This document shows, piece by piece, positions 35,321 through 47,417 of a stretch of DNA of 60,663 nt. Below the pieces are notes generated by a model that did no database searches, was not told the origin of the DNA, and saw only the letters and a list, made by a program, of their open reading frames with translations. A program made the translations under genes and the position numbers. Origin of the DNA: Pseudomonadota bacterium (GTDB lineage: Bacteria > Myxococcota_A > Polyangia > Polyangiales > Polyangiaceae); contig JAEYYX010000097.1 in NCBI GenBank assembly GCA_023428245.1, positions 1 through 60,663 on the forward strand. The letters are read 5' to 3'. Numbering within the stretch: position 1 is the first letter of the stretch; every line of letters begins with the position of its first letter.

Positions 35321-35875
35321 ATGAAGATCGACGCATCGCGCTTTCCAGCGCTCAAAGCACCGCCTGAAGTGCCGCAGCCCCCCAAGCCGCCGTCGAAGAG
35401 CCTCATCACGCTGAGCACGCTCATGATGCCCGAGCACGCCAATCACCTCGGCAACGTCCACGGCGGCGTCATCATGAAGCTCGTCGACGAAGCCGCGGCC
35501 ATCGCTGCCATGCGCCACGCGGGCAGCCCCGCTGTCACTGTCGCGATGGACTCGATGACCTTCAAACAGCCGGTGCAGGTCGGAGACCTTTTGATCTGCA
35601 ACGCCATGGTCACTTTCACGCACCGAAGCTCCATGGAGGTCGAAGTCCACGTGACGGCCGAAGACCCGGTGACCGGCGAGACCACCCACACCAACTCCGC
35701 CTACCTGGTCTTCGTTGCGCTCGGCGCCGACGCACGGCCACGCTCGGTTCCGACCCTCTCCCTCGAATCCGAAGCGGACAGGGAACGCTTCGAAGCGGGC
35801 GCGGAGCGTCAGAGAGCGCGCTTGGCCCGACGCGACAAGGAGCGACGCTTCTCGACCCCGCCCAAGGGCGGATAG
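35321..35875 (+). CDS. acyl-CoA thioesterase, hotdog fold
   Basis: A 184-residue enzyme that hydrolyses acyl-CoA thioesters. It has a single hotdog domain with MMPEHANHLGNVHGGVIMKL, followed by VDEAAAIAAMRHAG and MTFKQPVQVGDLL, the pattern of YciA/BFIT-type acyl-CoA thioesterases. The C-terminal 40 residues are charged and not conserved-looking. Chain-length preference cannot be told. It lies between the RND exporter and secA on the same strand. Confidence 0.88.
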   Translation: MKIDASRFPALKAPPEVPQPPKPPSKSLITLSTLMMPEHANHLGNVHGGVIMKLVDEAAAIAAMRHAGSPAVTVAMDSMTFKQPVQVGDLLICNAMVTFTHRSSMEVEVHVTAEDPVTGETTHTNSAYLVFVALGADARPRSVPTLSLESEADRERFEAGAERQRARLARRDKERRFSTPPKGG

Positions 35876-35907
35876 AAAAACTCGCTCCTCGGTGGCTGCG
35901 GCCGCCT

Positions 35908-35934
35908 CCCGCCGGGCCGTTCGGTCCCGGCGGG
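35908..35934. other. strong GC hairpin between thioesterase and secA
   Basis: A perfect 9-bp stem, CCCGCCGGG / CCCGGCGGG, has a loop (CCGTTCGGT) that can itself form three more pairs. It begins 33 bases after the thioesterase stop. No T-run follows, so it may be a factor-dependent terminator or an attenuation element ahead of secA. Confidence 0.5.
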
Positions 35935-36069
35935 CGACGAGAAGAGGGCTCCTCCAGCGAATTTGACGCCACCCGGAGCCACCTGGGACGCCCAAATGTC
36001 GAAAAAGGAAAGTTTCAGGAGGTCCGAACCTAGACCGCTCTCTGACCCGACACTAGGTTCTCGCGCGCA

Positions 36070-39126
<3,057 letters not shown>

Positions 39127-39131
39127 GCCCT

Positions 39132-40088
39132 GTGACCGAGACGCTGCTCTCGATCGAAGGGCTCTCTCGGAGCTTTGGCGGGCGCGAGATCATCAAAGGC
39201 GTCTCGTTCCAGATCCCCAAAGGTCAATGCGCCGGACTGCTCGGTCCGAACGGCGCCGGCAAGACAACGATCTTCCGAATGCTCGCGGGCGCCCTGGCAC
39301 CAACCCGCGGGACCATTCGCATCGCCGGCCATGACCTCCGGGAGGAGGCGTCAAAGGCGCGCCGCGCCCTTGGTTACATGCCCGAGACCGGTGCGGTGTA
39401 TGGGGAGATGACGACTCTCGAGTACCTGCGATTTCGAGCGGAGCTCTCCGGACGATGTCCCGGGAGAAAGACGACGGACACCGCTGCTCTTCGCGCCGCC
39501 GAGCTCACCCGCGTAGCCGACGTCTTGTCATCCCCGCTCGGCATTCTCTCGAAAGGCTACCTGCAACGCGTGATGCTGGCGGCAGCCCTCGTCGGCGATC
39601 CTCCGGTGCTCTTGCTCGACGAACCCACGGCCGGGCTCGACCCGAATCAGGTCATCGAGGTGCGCGCGCTCATCGCCGAGCTTGCCAAGACCAGAACCAT
39701 CATCATCTCGACCCACGTCCTCTCCGAGGTCGAAGCCGTCTGTTCCCACGCGCTCATCCTTAGCGAAGGAGAGCTGATCGCGAGCGGGACCATCAGCGAG
39801 CTCGTCCGGTCCTCGGCGTCCTCCCAAGTCAGAGTTCTCTACCTTGGCGCGCGACCAGAGAACCTCGTGGCCTGGCTTCGAGAGAAGGCGCGCCTCATCT
39901 CGGACGAGCCGAGCGACGAAGGGCGAGCGCTCGTATTCTCCGAGTCTGAAGAGGTCCGGCGCCAAGTAGTGCTTGAACGACTATTGGCCCAGGGCGCGGA
40001 GGTTATCGAGCTTAGCCCGGTGCATGCTCCGCTTGAGGAGGTCTTCGCTCAGTTGACCCGAGCAAGCGGGGGAGGAGACAAGACATGA
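39132..40088 (+). CDS. ABC transporter ATP-binding protein (Gld/Nos type)
   Basis: A 318-residue ATPase with LLGPNGAGKTTIFRML (Walker A), the signature-like ILSKGYLQRVMLAAAL, LLLDEPTAGLDP (Walker B) and the switch histidine in ISTHVLSEVEA. I chose the GTG at 39132, which lies 5 bases after the secA stop. The C-terminal 110 residues are a regulatory extension. It is the first gene of four translationally coupled genes (ATPase, permease, GldG-like, DUF4340) of a conserved ABC-2 cassette. Confidence 0.92.
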   Translation: MTETLLSIEGLSRSFGGREIIKGVSFQIPKGQCAGLLGPNGAGKTTIFRMLAGALAPTRGTIRIAGHDLREEASKARRALGYMPETGAVYGEMTTLEYLRFRAELSGRCPGRKTTDTAALRAAELTRVADVLSSPLGILSKGYLQRVMLAAALVGDPPVLLLDEPTAGLDPNQVIEVRALIAELAKTRTIIISTHVLSEVEAVCSHALILSEGELIASGTISELVRSSASSQVRVLYLGARPENLVAWLREKARLISDEPSDEGRALVFSESEEVRRQVVLERLLAQGAEVIELSPVHAPLEEVFAQLTRASGGGDKT

Positions 40089-40834
40089 GGGGCTTCCTGG
40101 CGATTCTCAAGCGCGAGCTGCTCTCGCTCTGGGTGACACCGCTCGCCTGGGTCTTGCTAACGATCTTCTTGTTCCTAGAGGGTTCGATCTTTCACACGAT
40201 CCTCTTGCACTTCTCGGCGATGCCGAGCATCGACGCCGAATCGAGCCCGATGTCGGCGTTCCTCGGACAGAACTCGCTCCTGCTCGCGATCACACTGCTG
40301 CTCATCTGCCCGGCCCTTTCGATGCGCACCTTCGCCGAGGAAAAGCGCCAGAAAACCCTCGATATTCTGTTGTCCTCGCCGGTCTCGGCTGCCGCCTTGG
40401 TGCTCGGGAAATACTTCGCGCTCGTCCTGACGTACTGTGCTTTTTGGCTACCGACTCTGCTCTACGCCTGGGTCCTCCGAGACACGGACATCGATCGCGC
40501 GGCGCTCGCTACCGGCTATCTCGGCATCTTCTTGCTCGGAGCGAGCTCGCTCGCGCTCGGCGTCTTGATGAGCGCGCTCGCGCCGAGCCAGATCGTGGCG
40601 CTCATGCTCGCCTCGAGCGTTGAGTTCGGCCTATTTGTGCTCGGACTCGGCGAGTACATCTTCGACTCTGGCTTAGGCCAAGAACTCGGCGCCTACGTCT
40701 CGATGACGAACCTGCTCGATGAGATGTCCCGGGGGATCGTCGACACAAGGCGCATAGTTTTCCACACGAGCCTCACCGCCTGGGCCCTCTTCGTCTGTGT
40801 AGCCCTGATTGAGGGCCTGAGGAGCGACGCATGA
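40085..40834 (+). CDS. ABC-2 type permease (GldF-like)
   Basis: A 249-residue integral membrane protein with six predicted helices and the ABC-2 pattern. It starts MRGFLAILKRELLSLWVTPL and contains RTFAEEKRQKTLDILLSSP, characteristic of the GldF family. It forms the membrane channel of the transporter and overlaps both neighbouring genes by ATGA. Confidence 0.88.
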   Translation: MRGFLAILKRELLSLWVTPLAWVLLTIFLFLEGSIFHTILLHFSAMPSIDAESSPMSAFLGQNSLLLAITLLLICPALSMRTFAEEKRQKTLDILLSSPVSAAALVLGKYFALVLTYCAFWLPTLLYAWVLRDTDIDRAALATGYLGIFLLGASSLALGVLMSALAPSQIVALMLASSVEFGLFVLGLGEYIFDSGLGQELGAYVSMTNLLDEMSRGIVDTRRIVFHTSLTAWALFVCVALIEGLRSDA

Positions 40835-42297
40835 GCGGCGGGATTTGGACCCGACTGCTCGGCGTCACCGAGAGCCCGCTCCGGCTGCTCGCCGTGAGCG
40901 TCCTCCTCGCTGGGTTAGTCCTCGGGGAGCTGAATTGGCTCGGAGCCGTCCGCTACAAGCGCTTCGATCTGAGCGCTCACGGGGACTACTCGCTCTCGGA
41001 GGCGACGCTCGCATTGCTCCGAGGCCAGAAGACCGAGGTCGAGCTGATCCTCGCGCTCTCGCCCGCGGATCCCCTGTTCGATCCGCTCAAACACCTCATC
41101 GATACCTACCGCGCAGCGAGCCCCCTGGTCCGGCTGACTCGGATCGATCCGGAGCGAGAGCCCCTCGCACTCAAAGCCGCCTCCGGCGGCTCCGCGAGTG
41201 ATGACCTCGCGCTGATCGCTCGCCGGGATGGCGAACGCGTCTTTGTCACCCGCGACAAGCTCGTCCGCGTCGAACAATCGCAGGTGCGCGTCTCGATGGA
41301 ACAGGCAATCTCGAACGCGATCGCAGACGTGCTCGCGGACTTGAAGATTCGCGTCTGCTTCCCAACGGGGCACGGTGAACCGAGCATCGACGACGTCGGC
41401 AAGGGAGGCCTCGCGCCCCTCGCCGACCACCTGACACACCTCGGCTACGCTCCGGAGCGCGTTCCTCTCGATGTACCGAGTCCCACCACGAGCCTGAACG
41501 GATGCTCGCTCGTCGTGGTCGCGGCACCTGAGCGCCCTTATCCCCGAGAGCACGAGCGTGCACTCGAGTCCGCGCTCGACCGAGGCGCTGCCTTCCTCGT
41601 TCTCTTGCCCCCGATGGTCAGCCCCAGCGGAGCCCTGACCCCGACCGGTCTCGAGCATCTGCTCGGACGCTTCGGGCTCAAGCTCGAACGCGGCTTCCTG
41701 GTCGACGAAGACCCCAATCGCAGGCTGCCCGAGGGCATGGGCGAGCTCTTCTTTGCGGACCCTGAGCTGCATCGCATCACCGACGGACTCTCCCGCGGGG
41801 ACGAACGGCACGACGCACGCCCCGTTGTCGTGACCGCTGGCGCCATCACCATCACAGACCGGAATCGGGCGACACCACTGCTCAAGACGAGCGGAAAAGC
41901 ACGCCTCCTCTCAAGTTTCAGCGACTTGGACCCGGCGCGCGCGACCCAAAGCCACATCGTCGCAGCCGCCGCCGAGCTCGCAGAGCCGGCCCAAAAGAAG
42001 GCAAGGCTCGCGCTCTTCGCCTACGGCACCTTGCTCGACTCGGTCTCGGACTCGAGTCTCATCGCAAACCGGATCTTGCTCGAGAACTCGCTCGACTGGC
42101 TCGTCGATCGCACTCCGAAGGTGACTCTCCCTCAACGGACTGCAAGGACACGAGAGCCATACTTCACCGAAGAATCCCTCAGCGCCGTCGGTCGCTACGT
42201 CCTCTTTTTCATTCCGGGCGGAGCAGCAGCCCTCGGCGCCCTCGTGATTTTTCTTCGGAGGTCCGGAGCTCGAAAAGCACAGGAGACGCGATCATGA
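40831..42297 (+). CDS. GldG-like ABC transporter auxiliary protein
   Basis: A 488-residue protein with one membrane helix near the N terminus (LLAVSVLLAGLVLGELNWL), a large periplasmic region and a final helix near residues 455-478. It contains SEATLALLRGQKTEVELIL and VCFPTGHGEPSIDD, features of the ABC_transp_aux/GldG family. In Bacteroidetes GldG belongs to a transporter needed for gliding, but similar cassettes occur widely and their substrates are unknown. ATGA overlaps join it to both neighbours. Confidence 0.83.
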   Translation: MSGGIWTRLLGVTESPLRLLAVSVLLAGLVLGELNWLGAVRYKRFDLSAHGDYSLSEATLALLRGQKTEVELILALSPADPLFDPLKHLIDTYRAASPLVRLTRIDPEREPLALKAASGGSASDDLALIARRDGERVFVTRDKLVRVEQSQVRVSMEQAISNAIADVLADLKIRVCFPTGHGEPSIDDVGKGGLAPLADHLTHLGYAPERVPLDVPSPTTSLNGCSLVVVAAPERPYPREHERALESALDRGAAFLVLLPPMVSPSGALTPTGLEHLLGRFGLKLERGFLVDEDPNRRLPEGMGELFFADPELHRITDGLSRGDERHDARPVVVTAGAITITDRNRATPLLKTSGKARLLSSFSDLDPARATQSHIVAAAAELAEPAQKKARLALFAYGTLLDSVSDSSLIANRILLENSLDWLVDRTPKVTLPQRTARTREPYFTEESLSAVGRYVLFFIPGGAAALGALVIFLRRSGARKAQETRS

Positions 42298-44432
42298 GGC
42301 TCGCCACCGCACGCCTGACCGCGCTCGCCCTCTTCGCATCAAGCGCCCTCCTCTTCTGGGCGATCGTCGAGAACCATTCGCGCCCGACCCAAAGCGAGCT
42401 CGAGAGCCGCAAGGATCACCTGCTGCCGGAGTTCGATTCCTTCTCAGTTCAAAAGCTTGCCATCGCTCGCCCAGGCAGCGACGCTCCTCCTTTGGTCCTC
42501 GTCCGAAAGGACGAGGAGACGGACCTCTTCTTGCTCGGCGACGAGCACGGACGAAGCGCAGATCCTGGCATCTCGAGCGCGCTGCTCCGGGCCCTCGATC
42601 GCCAGAAGGTCCAGCGCCGATATGACACGCCAGACCAAGCGCTCCTTGGGCGCCTCGCTCAGCCAGACTTCGAAGTCACGATTGTCGCGAGCGGCCGCAC
42701 GACGCTCCTCTTGCTCAGTCAAGGACAAGGATATCTGGTGGGCAAAGTCAGTACCGAGGGGAGCGCGACCTCCTACGTGGCCCTCGACAGCTCGCTCAGC
42801 GAAGTTCTCAGCCAAGGACCCAAAGAACTCACGACGCGCGCCCTGTTTCCGATCTCGAAAAGCGAGACAAAGGAGCTCGCCCTCAGCCGAAGCCAGCCCC
42901 CTGAAACAGTTCGACTGCGCCCCTCCGCCTTCGGATTCTCCCTTGCCGAAAAAGGTCAGCGGGCCGAGCGGGACCTCGTCGATGCCATCTTCTTCCAGCT
43001 CGCGCAGAGTGCGCTTGTCACCATCATCGATCGCAAAGAGGTCGAAGCCGGACAGGCTCGCGCAGAGGTTCTTTTCACTGTCGAACAACGCGGCAAGAGC
43101 GGCGGGGTAAGTCAGGTTCGCTTCGGTGGCCGCTGTGACGCGGAGAACGAAGAGGATACGCGTGTCCTCGCCCTCGAACTCGCCGGGGACCAGCGCGCTG
43201 GCTGCACATCGGGCTCGATCCTCGCTGCACTCTCCGTCGAAACCGCCGCACTCGAAGACAGGAGCCTGCTTCCTTTGCGCGCCGACGAGATCGACCACGT
43301 CGTGATCGAGACGGAAACAGGAAGCATCGATCTGATCCGAAAGGACTCCGCCTTCGAGGTGAGCGACGCACGCGGTCGGCGTAGCCTAGATCCTGAGGTC
43401 GGACGCAACTTGGTCTCGGCACTGGCGAGTGCGCGAGGAACCCCCGTCTCCTCGGGTAAAGGGCTCGAGGCTCGGCACCAGGGGACGAAGACCCTGCGCG
43501 TCGTCGGGCACGGCCCTGGGGATCTCGTGATCGATGAAAAGGTCACGCTCAGAAGCGAAGGAGATCGCCTCCTGGCGACGCGCGCCGACGGCGTCACGTT
43601 GTCGCTCAGCTCAATCGCCGCCTCCCCGATCCGACAAGCTAGTCTCTGGCTCGAGGATAAGAAGCTCGATCTCGGCGCGGCCGAGGCGATTCAACAACTC
43701 TCCTTTCACACCCCAAAGGAGACGAGAAAGTTCGTCCGTTCCCCGGAAGGCTTCCGTGCCGCTCCCGACGGTCGCCTCGCCGACGCCCAACTCGTCGAAG
43801 AGTGTCTCGACACTCTGACTCACCTCGAGGCAGCCGCCTTCTTGCCCCCGGAAAGAGCCGAGGGCACAGCTCCGCTCACCATCGAAATGGGCCTCGGCTC
43901 CGACGCCAGCGCCCGCTCCTTACGGATATTTGGCCGCGAAATTGGCGGTGTTCGCGCGACGCTCGACGGTGTCCCCTTCCCGTTCCTGCTCGATCCCGGC
44001 GTCTTCGAGAGGTTGACCCGATCCTTAGAAGACAGGACTCCCGCGAGCCTTGAGCTCGAACAAGCGACCCGCGTCCTCCTCGAAGCGAGCCAGCCGACTC
44101 CTCGCCAAGTCGAGCTCAGAAGGGGCGCTTTAGACCTCCTAAGAGCCTCCGAGCACCCCCTCCTCCTCCGCTCGGACGACCTGAGGGCGCTCCTCGAGAA
44201 CCTGAATCCGCTCTGGGCACGCCCTAACCTGACGATTCCCCCGTCCTCCCCGCCGCTCCTTTCGATCCTCGTCGAGACGACTTCCGATCGCGCGCCCCAG
44301 CGCCTCCGCTTCTACAAGCTCCCGACCGAAGACTTGCGCGCAGAAGGAAACGTCGTCGCATTCACGGATAGCTCACGCTTCGCCTTTGCCTTTGAGGAGA
44401 CGGCCGTGAAACGGATCCTCGACTCATTCTAG
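42294..44432 (+). CDS. DUF4340 domain protein of the Gld-type ABC cassette
   Basis: A 712-residue protein with a single N-terminal membrane helix (LTALALFASSALLFWAIVE). The long extracytoplasmic region is made of repeated beta-rich modules of the DUF4340 type, recognisable by segments such as VQRRYDTPDQALLGRLAQPDF and DEIDHVVIETETGSIDLIRK. It closes the four-gene cassette and is coupled to the GldG-like gene by an ATGA overlap. Members of this family are regularly found with GldG-like proteins; their function is unknown. Confidence 0.78.
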   Translation: MRLATARLTALALFASSALLFWAIVENHSRPTQSELESRKDHLLPEFDSFSVQKLAIARPGSDAPPLVLVRKDEETDLFLLGDEHGRSADPGISSALLRALDRQKVQRRYDTPDQALLGRLAQPDFEVTIVASGRTTLLLLSQGQGYLVGKVSTEGSATSYVALDSSLSEVLSQGPKELTTRALFPISKSETKELALSRSQPPETVRLRPSAFGFSLAEKGQRAERDLVDAIFFQLAQSALVTIIDRKEVEAGQARAEVLFTVEQRGKSGGVSQVRFGGRCDAENEEDTRVLALELAGDQRAGCTSGSILAALSVETAALEDRSLLPLRADEIDHVVIETETGSIDLIRKDSAFEVSDARGRRSLDPEVGRNLVSALASARGTPVSSGKGLEARHQGTKTLRVVGHGPGDLVIDEKVTLRSEGDRLLATRADGVTLSLSSIAASPIRQASLWLEDKKLDLGAAEAIQQLSFHTPKETRKFVRSPEGFRAAPDGRLADAQLVEECLDTLTHLEAAAFLPPERAEGTAPLTIEMGLGSDASARSLRIFGREIGGVRATLDGVPFPFLLDPGVFERLTRSLEDRTPASLELEQATRVLLEASQPTPRQVELRRGALDLLRASEHPLLLRSDDLRALLENLNPLWARPNLTIPPSSPPLLSILVETTSDRAPQRLRFYKLPTEDLRAEGNVVAFTDSSRFAFAFEETAVKRILDSF

Positions 44433-44673
44433 AGGGCCATCTCAGCGATGAGATGCGCACAGAAAACACTGGGAGCTCTAGTCGAGCAGCGGCCTGAGAC
44501 GCAGGCTCGCCCCTGCCCCTATCGGAGTCGCGCCGCGCCAGGGCCTCTTCGGCCCCCAACGCCTCTCGCCGGGCGCGGCCGGAAGCCCCGGCTCCTGGTC
44601 CGGATTGCCAGCACGCAAAAGCCGTGCGACACGATCCGGAAACACTTCTGCGGTTCAATCTCGGCGTCAAACG
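44433..44673. promoter_or_regulatory. 241-bp gene-free region before the NicO/UreH-like gene
   Basis: No coding region or strong hairpin with a T-run is visible. I looked for conserved riboswitch boxes (cobalamin, NiCo) in front of the metal-transporter-like gene and found none that I could defend. Confidence 0.3.
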
Positions 44674-45393
44674 ATGGATCCCGCCTACCTCGTACTCCTG
44701 AGCTCTGCGGTCAGCCTGGGTATCCTCCACACGGCCATCGGGATCGATCACTCGCTGCCGTTCGTCGTACTGGCCAAGGCTCGTGGCTGGACGCTGACCA
44801 AGACGCTCGGCGTCACCGCCCTCTGCGGCCTTCTCCACGTCCTTTCCTCGGTGATCATCGCCGGCGTCGGGCTTTCCTTGGGGGTCGCCGTCGGCCGCAT
44901 CGAACTGATCGAGAGCGTGCGCGGCTCGACCGCCGCCTGGCTGCTCGTCACCCTCGGGACTATCTATACGGCGGTCGCTCTTTGGAAGCGCAACGCCCAC
45001 CGTACCCTCCCACACGTCCGCGGTGCCCATGGGCACGGCTCGAGTGAGCGTTGGCGGGAGCTCTCTGAAAAAGCCGACCGGGTCAGTATGCCAGCGCAAC
45101 GGCTCATGCCCGCCCTGTTCGTTATTTTCGCGTTAGGTCCTTGTGAAGCGCTCTTGCCACTCCTAACAGCGAGCGGGCTCGCGTTGACCCTGTGGCAATC
45201 GTCCGTTGTCGCCATGGTGTTCTCTTTGGCGACCGTCGGGACGATGCTCTCTGCTGTGACGATCGGAATCCTCGGCGCGGAGTTCCTTTCGAAGAAGTTT
45301 CACTTCCAAAGAGCTCTCGGTCCCCACGCGCACACTCTCGCGGGTCTCTCGCTCATCGCGAGCGGCCTCGCCATCCAAGTGCTCGGCATCTGA
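44674..45393 (+). CDS. NicO/UreH-like membrane transporter
   Basis: A 239-residue integral membrane protein of about six helices. The first helix holds HTAIGIDHSLPFV, an H-x4-DH motif like that of nickel/cobalt (NiCoT, RcnA/NicO) and UreH-like transporters. A histidine-containing loop (HVRGAHGHGSSERW) lies in the middle, and LGPCEALLPLLTAS follows in a later helix. This fits metal-ion transport, but UreH-like proteins also belong to a wider LysE/TauE-type superfamily. I chose the ATG at 44674. It stands alone on its strand between the Gld cassette and the DUF1592 gene. Confidence 0.68.
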   Translation: MDPAYLVLLSSAVSLGILHTAIGIDHSLPFVVLAKARGWTLTKTLGVTALCGLLHVLSSVIIAGVGLSLGVAVGRIELIESVRGSTAAWLLVTLGTIYTAVALWKRNAHRTLPHVRGAHGHGSSERWRELSEKADRVSMPAQRLMPALFVIFALGPCEALLPLLTASGLALTLWQSSVVAMVFSLATVGTMLSAVTIGILGAEFLSKKFHFQRALGPHAHTLAGLSLIASGLAIQVLGI

Positions 45394-45399
45394 GGCGGC

Positions 45400-45420
45400 C
45401 TGGCTCTCCCGGAGAGCCAG
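45400..45420. other. hairpin after the NicO/UreH-like gene
   Basis: A perfect 9-bp stem, CTGGCTCTC / GAGAGCCAG, with a 3-nt loop starts 6 bases after the stop codon. No T-run follows. Confidence 0.5.
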
Positions 45421-45629
45421 GGGCGATCGCGCGGCGACGTGTAGGCCGGGGTGATCCACGAGGAAACGACGCGACTTCCTCGCCGCCTTTCGCCCTACGC
45501 GGTGGGAATCTCTCGATTTTTCGGCTGGACCGCAAGATTGTGACCCGTCCTGAAGTGAGGTCCACAATTCTCGGAAAATGCTGGCGCTCGCCTAGCCCCG
45601 GCGCAAGGGCGTCCGTCAAACTTCCTATA

Positions 45630-47417
45630 ATGCTCTTGAGGACCGAAAAGGCTACGCGCCACCGGGCTCGCTGGCTCCCCGTTCTCGTCGCGCTCGGCGT
45701 CGTGGCCTGTGGCGCCCCATCGCTCTCTGGCGACGGAGACAACAGCGGACCGGACGGAGGAGGAGACGGCCAACATGGCCCCGATGACGGAACCGGCCCC
45801 GATGGCGGGGGCGGTAAAGACGGCGGCGGCTCCGGTGCGGGTTCCTCGTCCGGTTCCGGCTCTGGCGCTGGAAATGGGACTGGCTCAGGAGCCACGGATG
45901 GCAACGGCGGCGGAGCCGGCTCAAGCGGCACCGCCCCCTCCCTGATGCCCGCGCGCATCCGCCGCCTCACGAACGCCGAGTACAACGTCTCGGTCAAGGA
46001 ACTGCTCGGCACCGACGTCAACGCAGCCGCTGCCTTCCCGCCCGATGCCCGCCAGTACGGCTACACTGTGAACGAAGCGCAGCGCGTCGATCCCCTGCTC
46101 GCACTCGAGCTCGACACGATCGCGACCGAACTCGCCGCTGAAGCTCGGCCGCGTTTCAATGCGCTCGCTCCCTGCTCGAACCCCGGCCAGGACGCCCAAA
46201 CCTGCGCCGCTTCGTTCATCCAATCCTTCGGAAGCAAGGCCTATCGCCGTGCGCTCACCGAGGACGACTCCGCTTCTCTCTTGACGCTCTATCAGGCGGG
46301 AGCCGAAGGCGCTTCCTACGAAGATGGCATCGAGCTCGTGATCCGCGGCCTCCTGCAATCACCTGGCTTCCTCTACATTACGGAGCTCGGTGAAGGCTCT
46401 TCCGGAGAAACCGTCACACTGACCGCCCATGAAACGGCCTCCGAGCTCGCGTACGTCTTCCGGGGCGGCCCACCTGACCAAGAGCTCCTCGATGCGGCCG
46501 CTAACGGGTCCCTGCTGACCCCCGAGGGGCGCGAGGCTCAGGTTCGCCGCCTCTTCCAGACGCCAGAAGGTCGTGCCCGCGCGATCCAGATCGTCCGCGA
46601 ATGGATCGGCATCGATCGCATCCTCCAAACCGGAAAAGACACCACATTCTATCCTGATTTCACCGATGCTCTCCGGACCGGCTACTGGAACGAAACCGAC
46701 GCCTTCGTGCGCGGGATTCTCGATTCCTCCGGGGGCAAAGTGAGCGATTTGCTCGGCTCGACGATGAACGTCGCACAGGCTCCTGTCTCCGACCTCTACC
46801 AAAAGCAGGGCGGCCCGGCTCGACGAGGTCTCCTCAATCAGGGAGCATTCCTCTCCGTCTTCGCCCACGCCAACGAATCCGCCCCGGTCATGCGTGGTGT
46901 GACCGTGCTTCGTAAGGTCGCTTGTTTTCAGGTTCCCTCACCAACCGCACTCACCGTCCAGATCGTGCCGCCTCTGCCCGATCCCCAGAAGACAACCCGA
47001 GAGCGCTACGCGATCCATTCGACAGACGAACAGTGCGCCCAATGCCACTTCCTCATCGATCCGATCGGTTTCTCGTTCGAAGGCTTCGACGGAATCGGCG
47101 CCTTCCGCACCACCGAAAACAACCCACCGATCCCGGTCGACAGCGAGGTCGAAATTGACGTGAGCGTGGACTTCGACGGCAAGTACGCCGACAGCAACGA
47201 GCTCGCGGCTCGCCTCGCGGAGAGCGAGACGGTCCGAGATTGCTTCGGAACACAGGTTTTCCGGAGCCTCGTAGGCGAAGGCCAGAACTCTTCAGGTTAC
47301 GAGCGCTCCTTCGCCCAGATCGTCTCTGGTCTCCCACCCGAGTCCCGAGGCACACTCATCGAGCTGATGGTCGCATTCGCCCGCAGCCCGCTCTTCGTAG
47401 AGAGGAGGATCCCATGA
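45630..47417 (+). CDS. DUF1592-family lipoprotein with c-type heme motif
   Basis: A 595-residue exported protein. The signal VLVALGVVAC is a good lipobox and is followed by a 75-residue Gly/Asp/Ser linker. The order of conserved segments (LTNAEYNVSVKELLGTD, then FIQSFGSKAYRRALTEDD, IRGLLQSPGFLY, RRGLLNQGAFLS) matches the DUF1587-DUF1595-DUF1592-DUF1588-DUF1585 set of planctomycete-type cytochrome-like proteins. A CAQCH c-heme motif lies near residue 470, inside the DUF1588-like segment. The ATG at 45630 gives the lipoprotein signal; the frame upstream is not plausible. It overlaps the next gene by ATGA. Function is unknown; electron transfer or oxidation of a surface polymer is inferred. Confidence 0.83.
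   Translation: MLLRTEKATRHRARWLPVLVALGVVACGAPSLSGDGDNSGPDGGGDGQHGPDDGTGPDGGGGKDGGGSGAGSSSGSGSGAGNGTGSGATDGNGGGAGSSGTAPSLMPARIRRLTNAEYNVSVKELLGTDVNAAAAFPPDARQYGYTVNEAQRVDPLLALELDTIATELAAEARPRFNALAPCSNPGQDAQTCAASFIQSFGSKAYRRALTEDDSASLLTLYQAGAEGASYEDGIELVIRGLLQSPGFLYITELGEGSSGETVTLTAHETASELAYVFRGGPPDQELLDAAANGSLLTPEGREAQVRRLFQTPEGRARAIQIVREWIGIDRILQTGKDTTFYPDFTDALRTGYWNETDAFVRGILDSSGGKVSDLLGSTMNVAQAPVSDLYQKQGGPARRGLLNQGAFLSVFAHANESAPVMRGVTVLRKVACFQVPSPTALTVQIVPPLPDPQKTTRERYAIHSTDEQCAQCHFLIDPIGFSFEGFDGIGAFRTTENNPPIPVDSEVEIDVSVDFDGKYADSNELAARLAESETVRDCFGTQVFRSLVGEGQNSSGYERSFAQIVSGLPPESRGTLIELMVAFARSPLFVERRIP

Noticed and set aside
44433..44673. Possible riboswitch in front of the NicO/UreH-like gene
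   Set aside because: No conserved box of cobalamin or NiCo riboswitches could be found; only general GC-rich structure is present.
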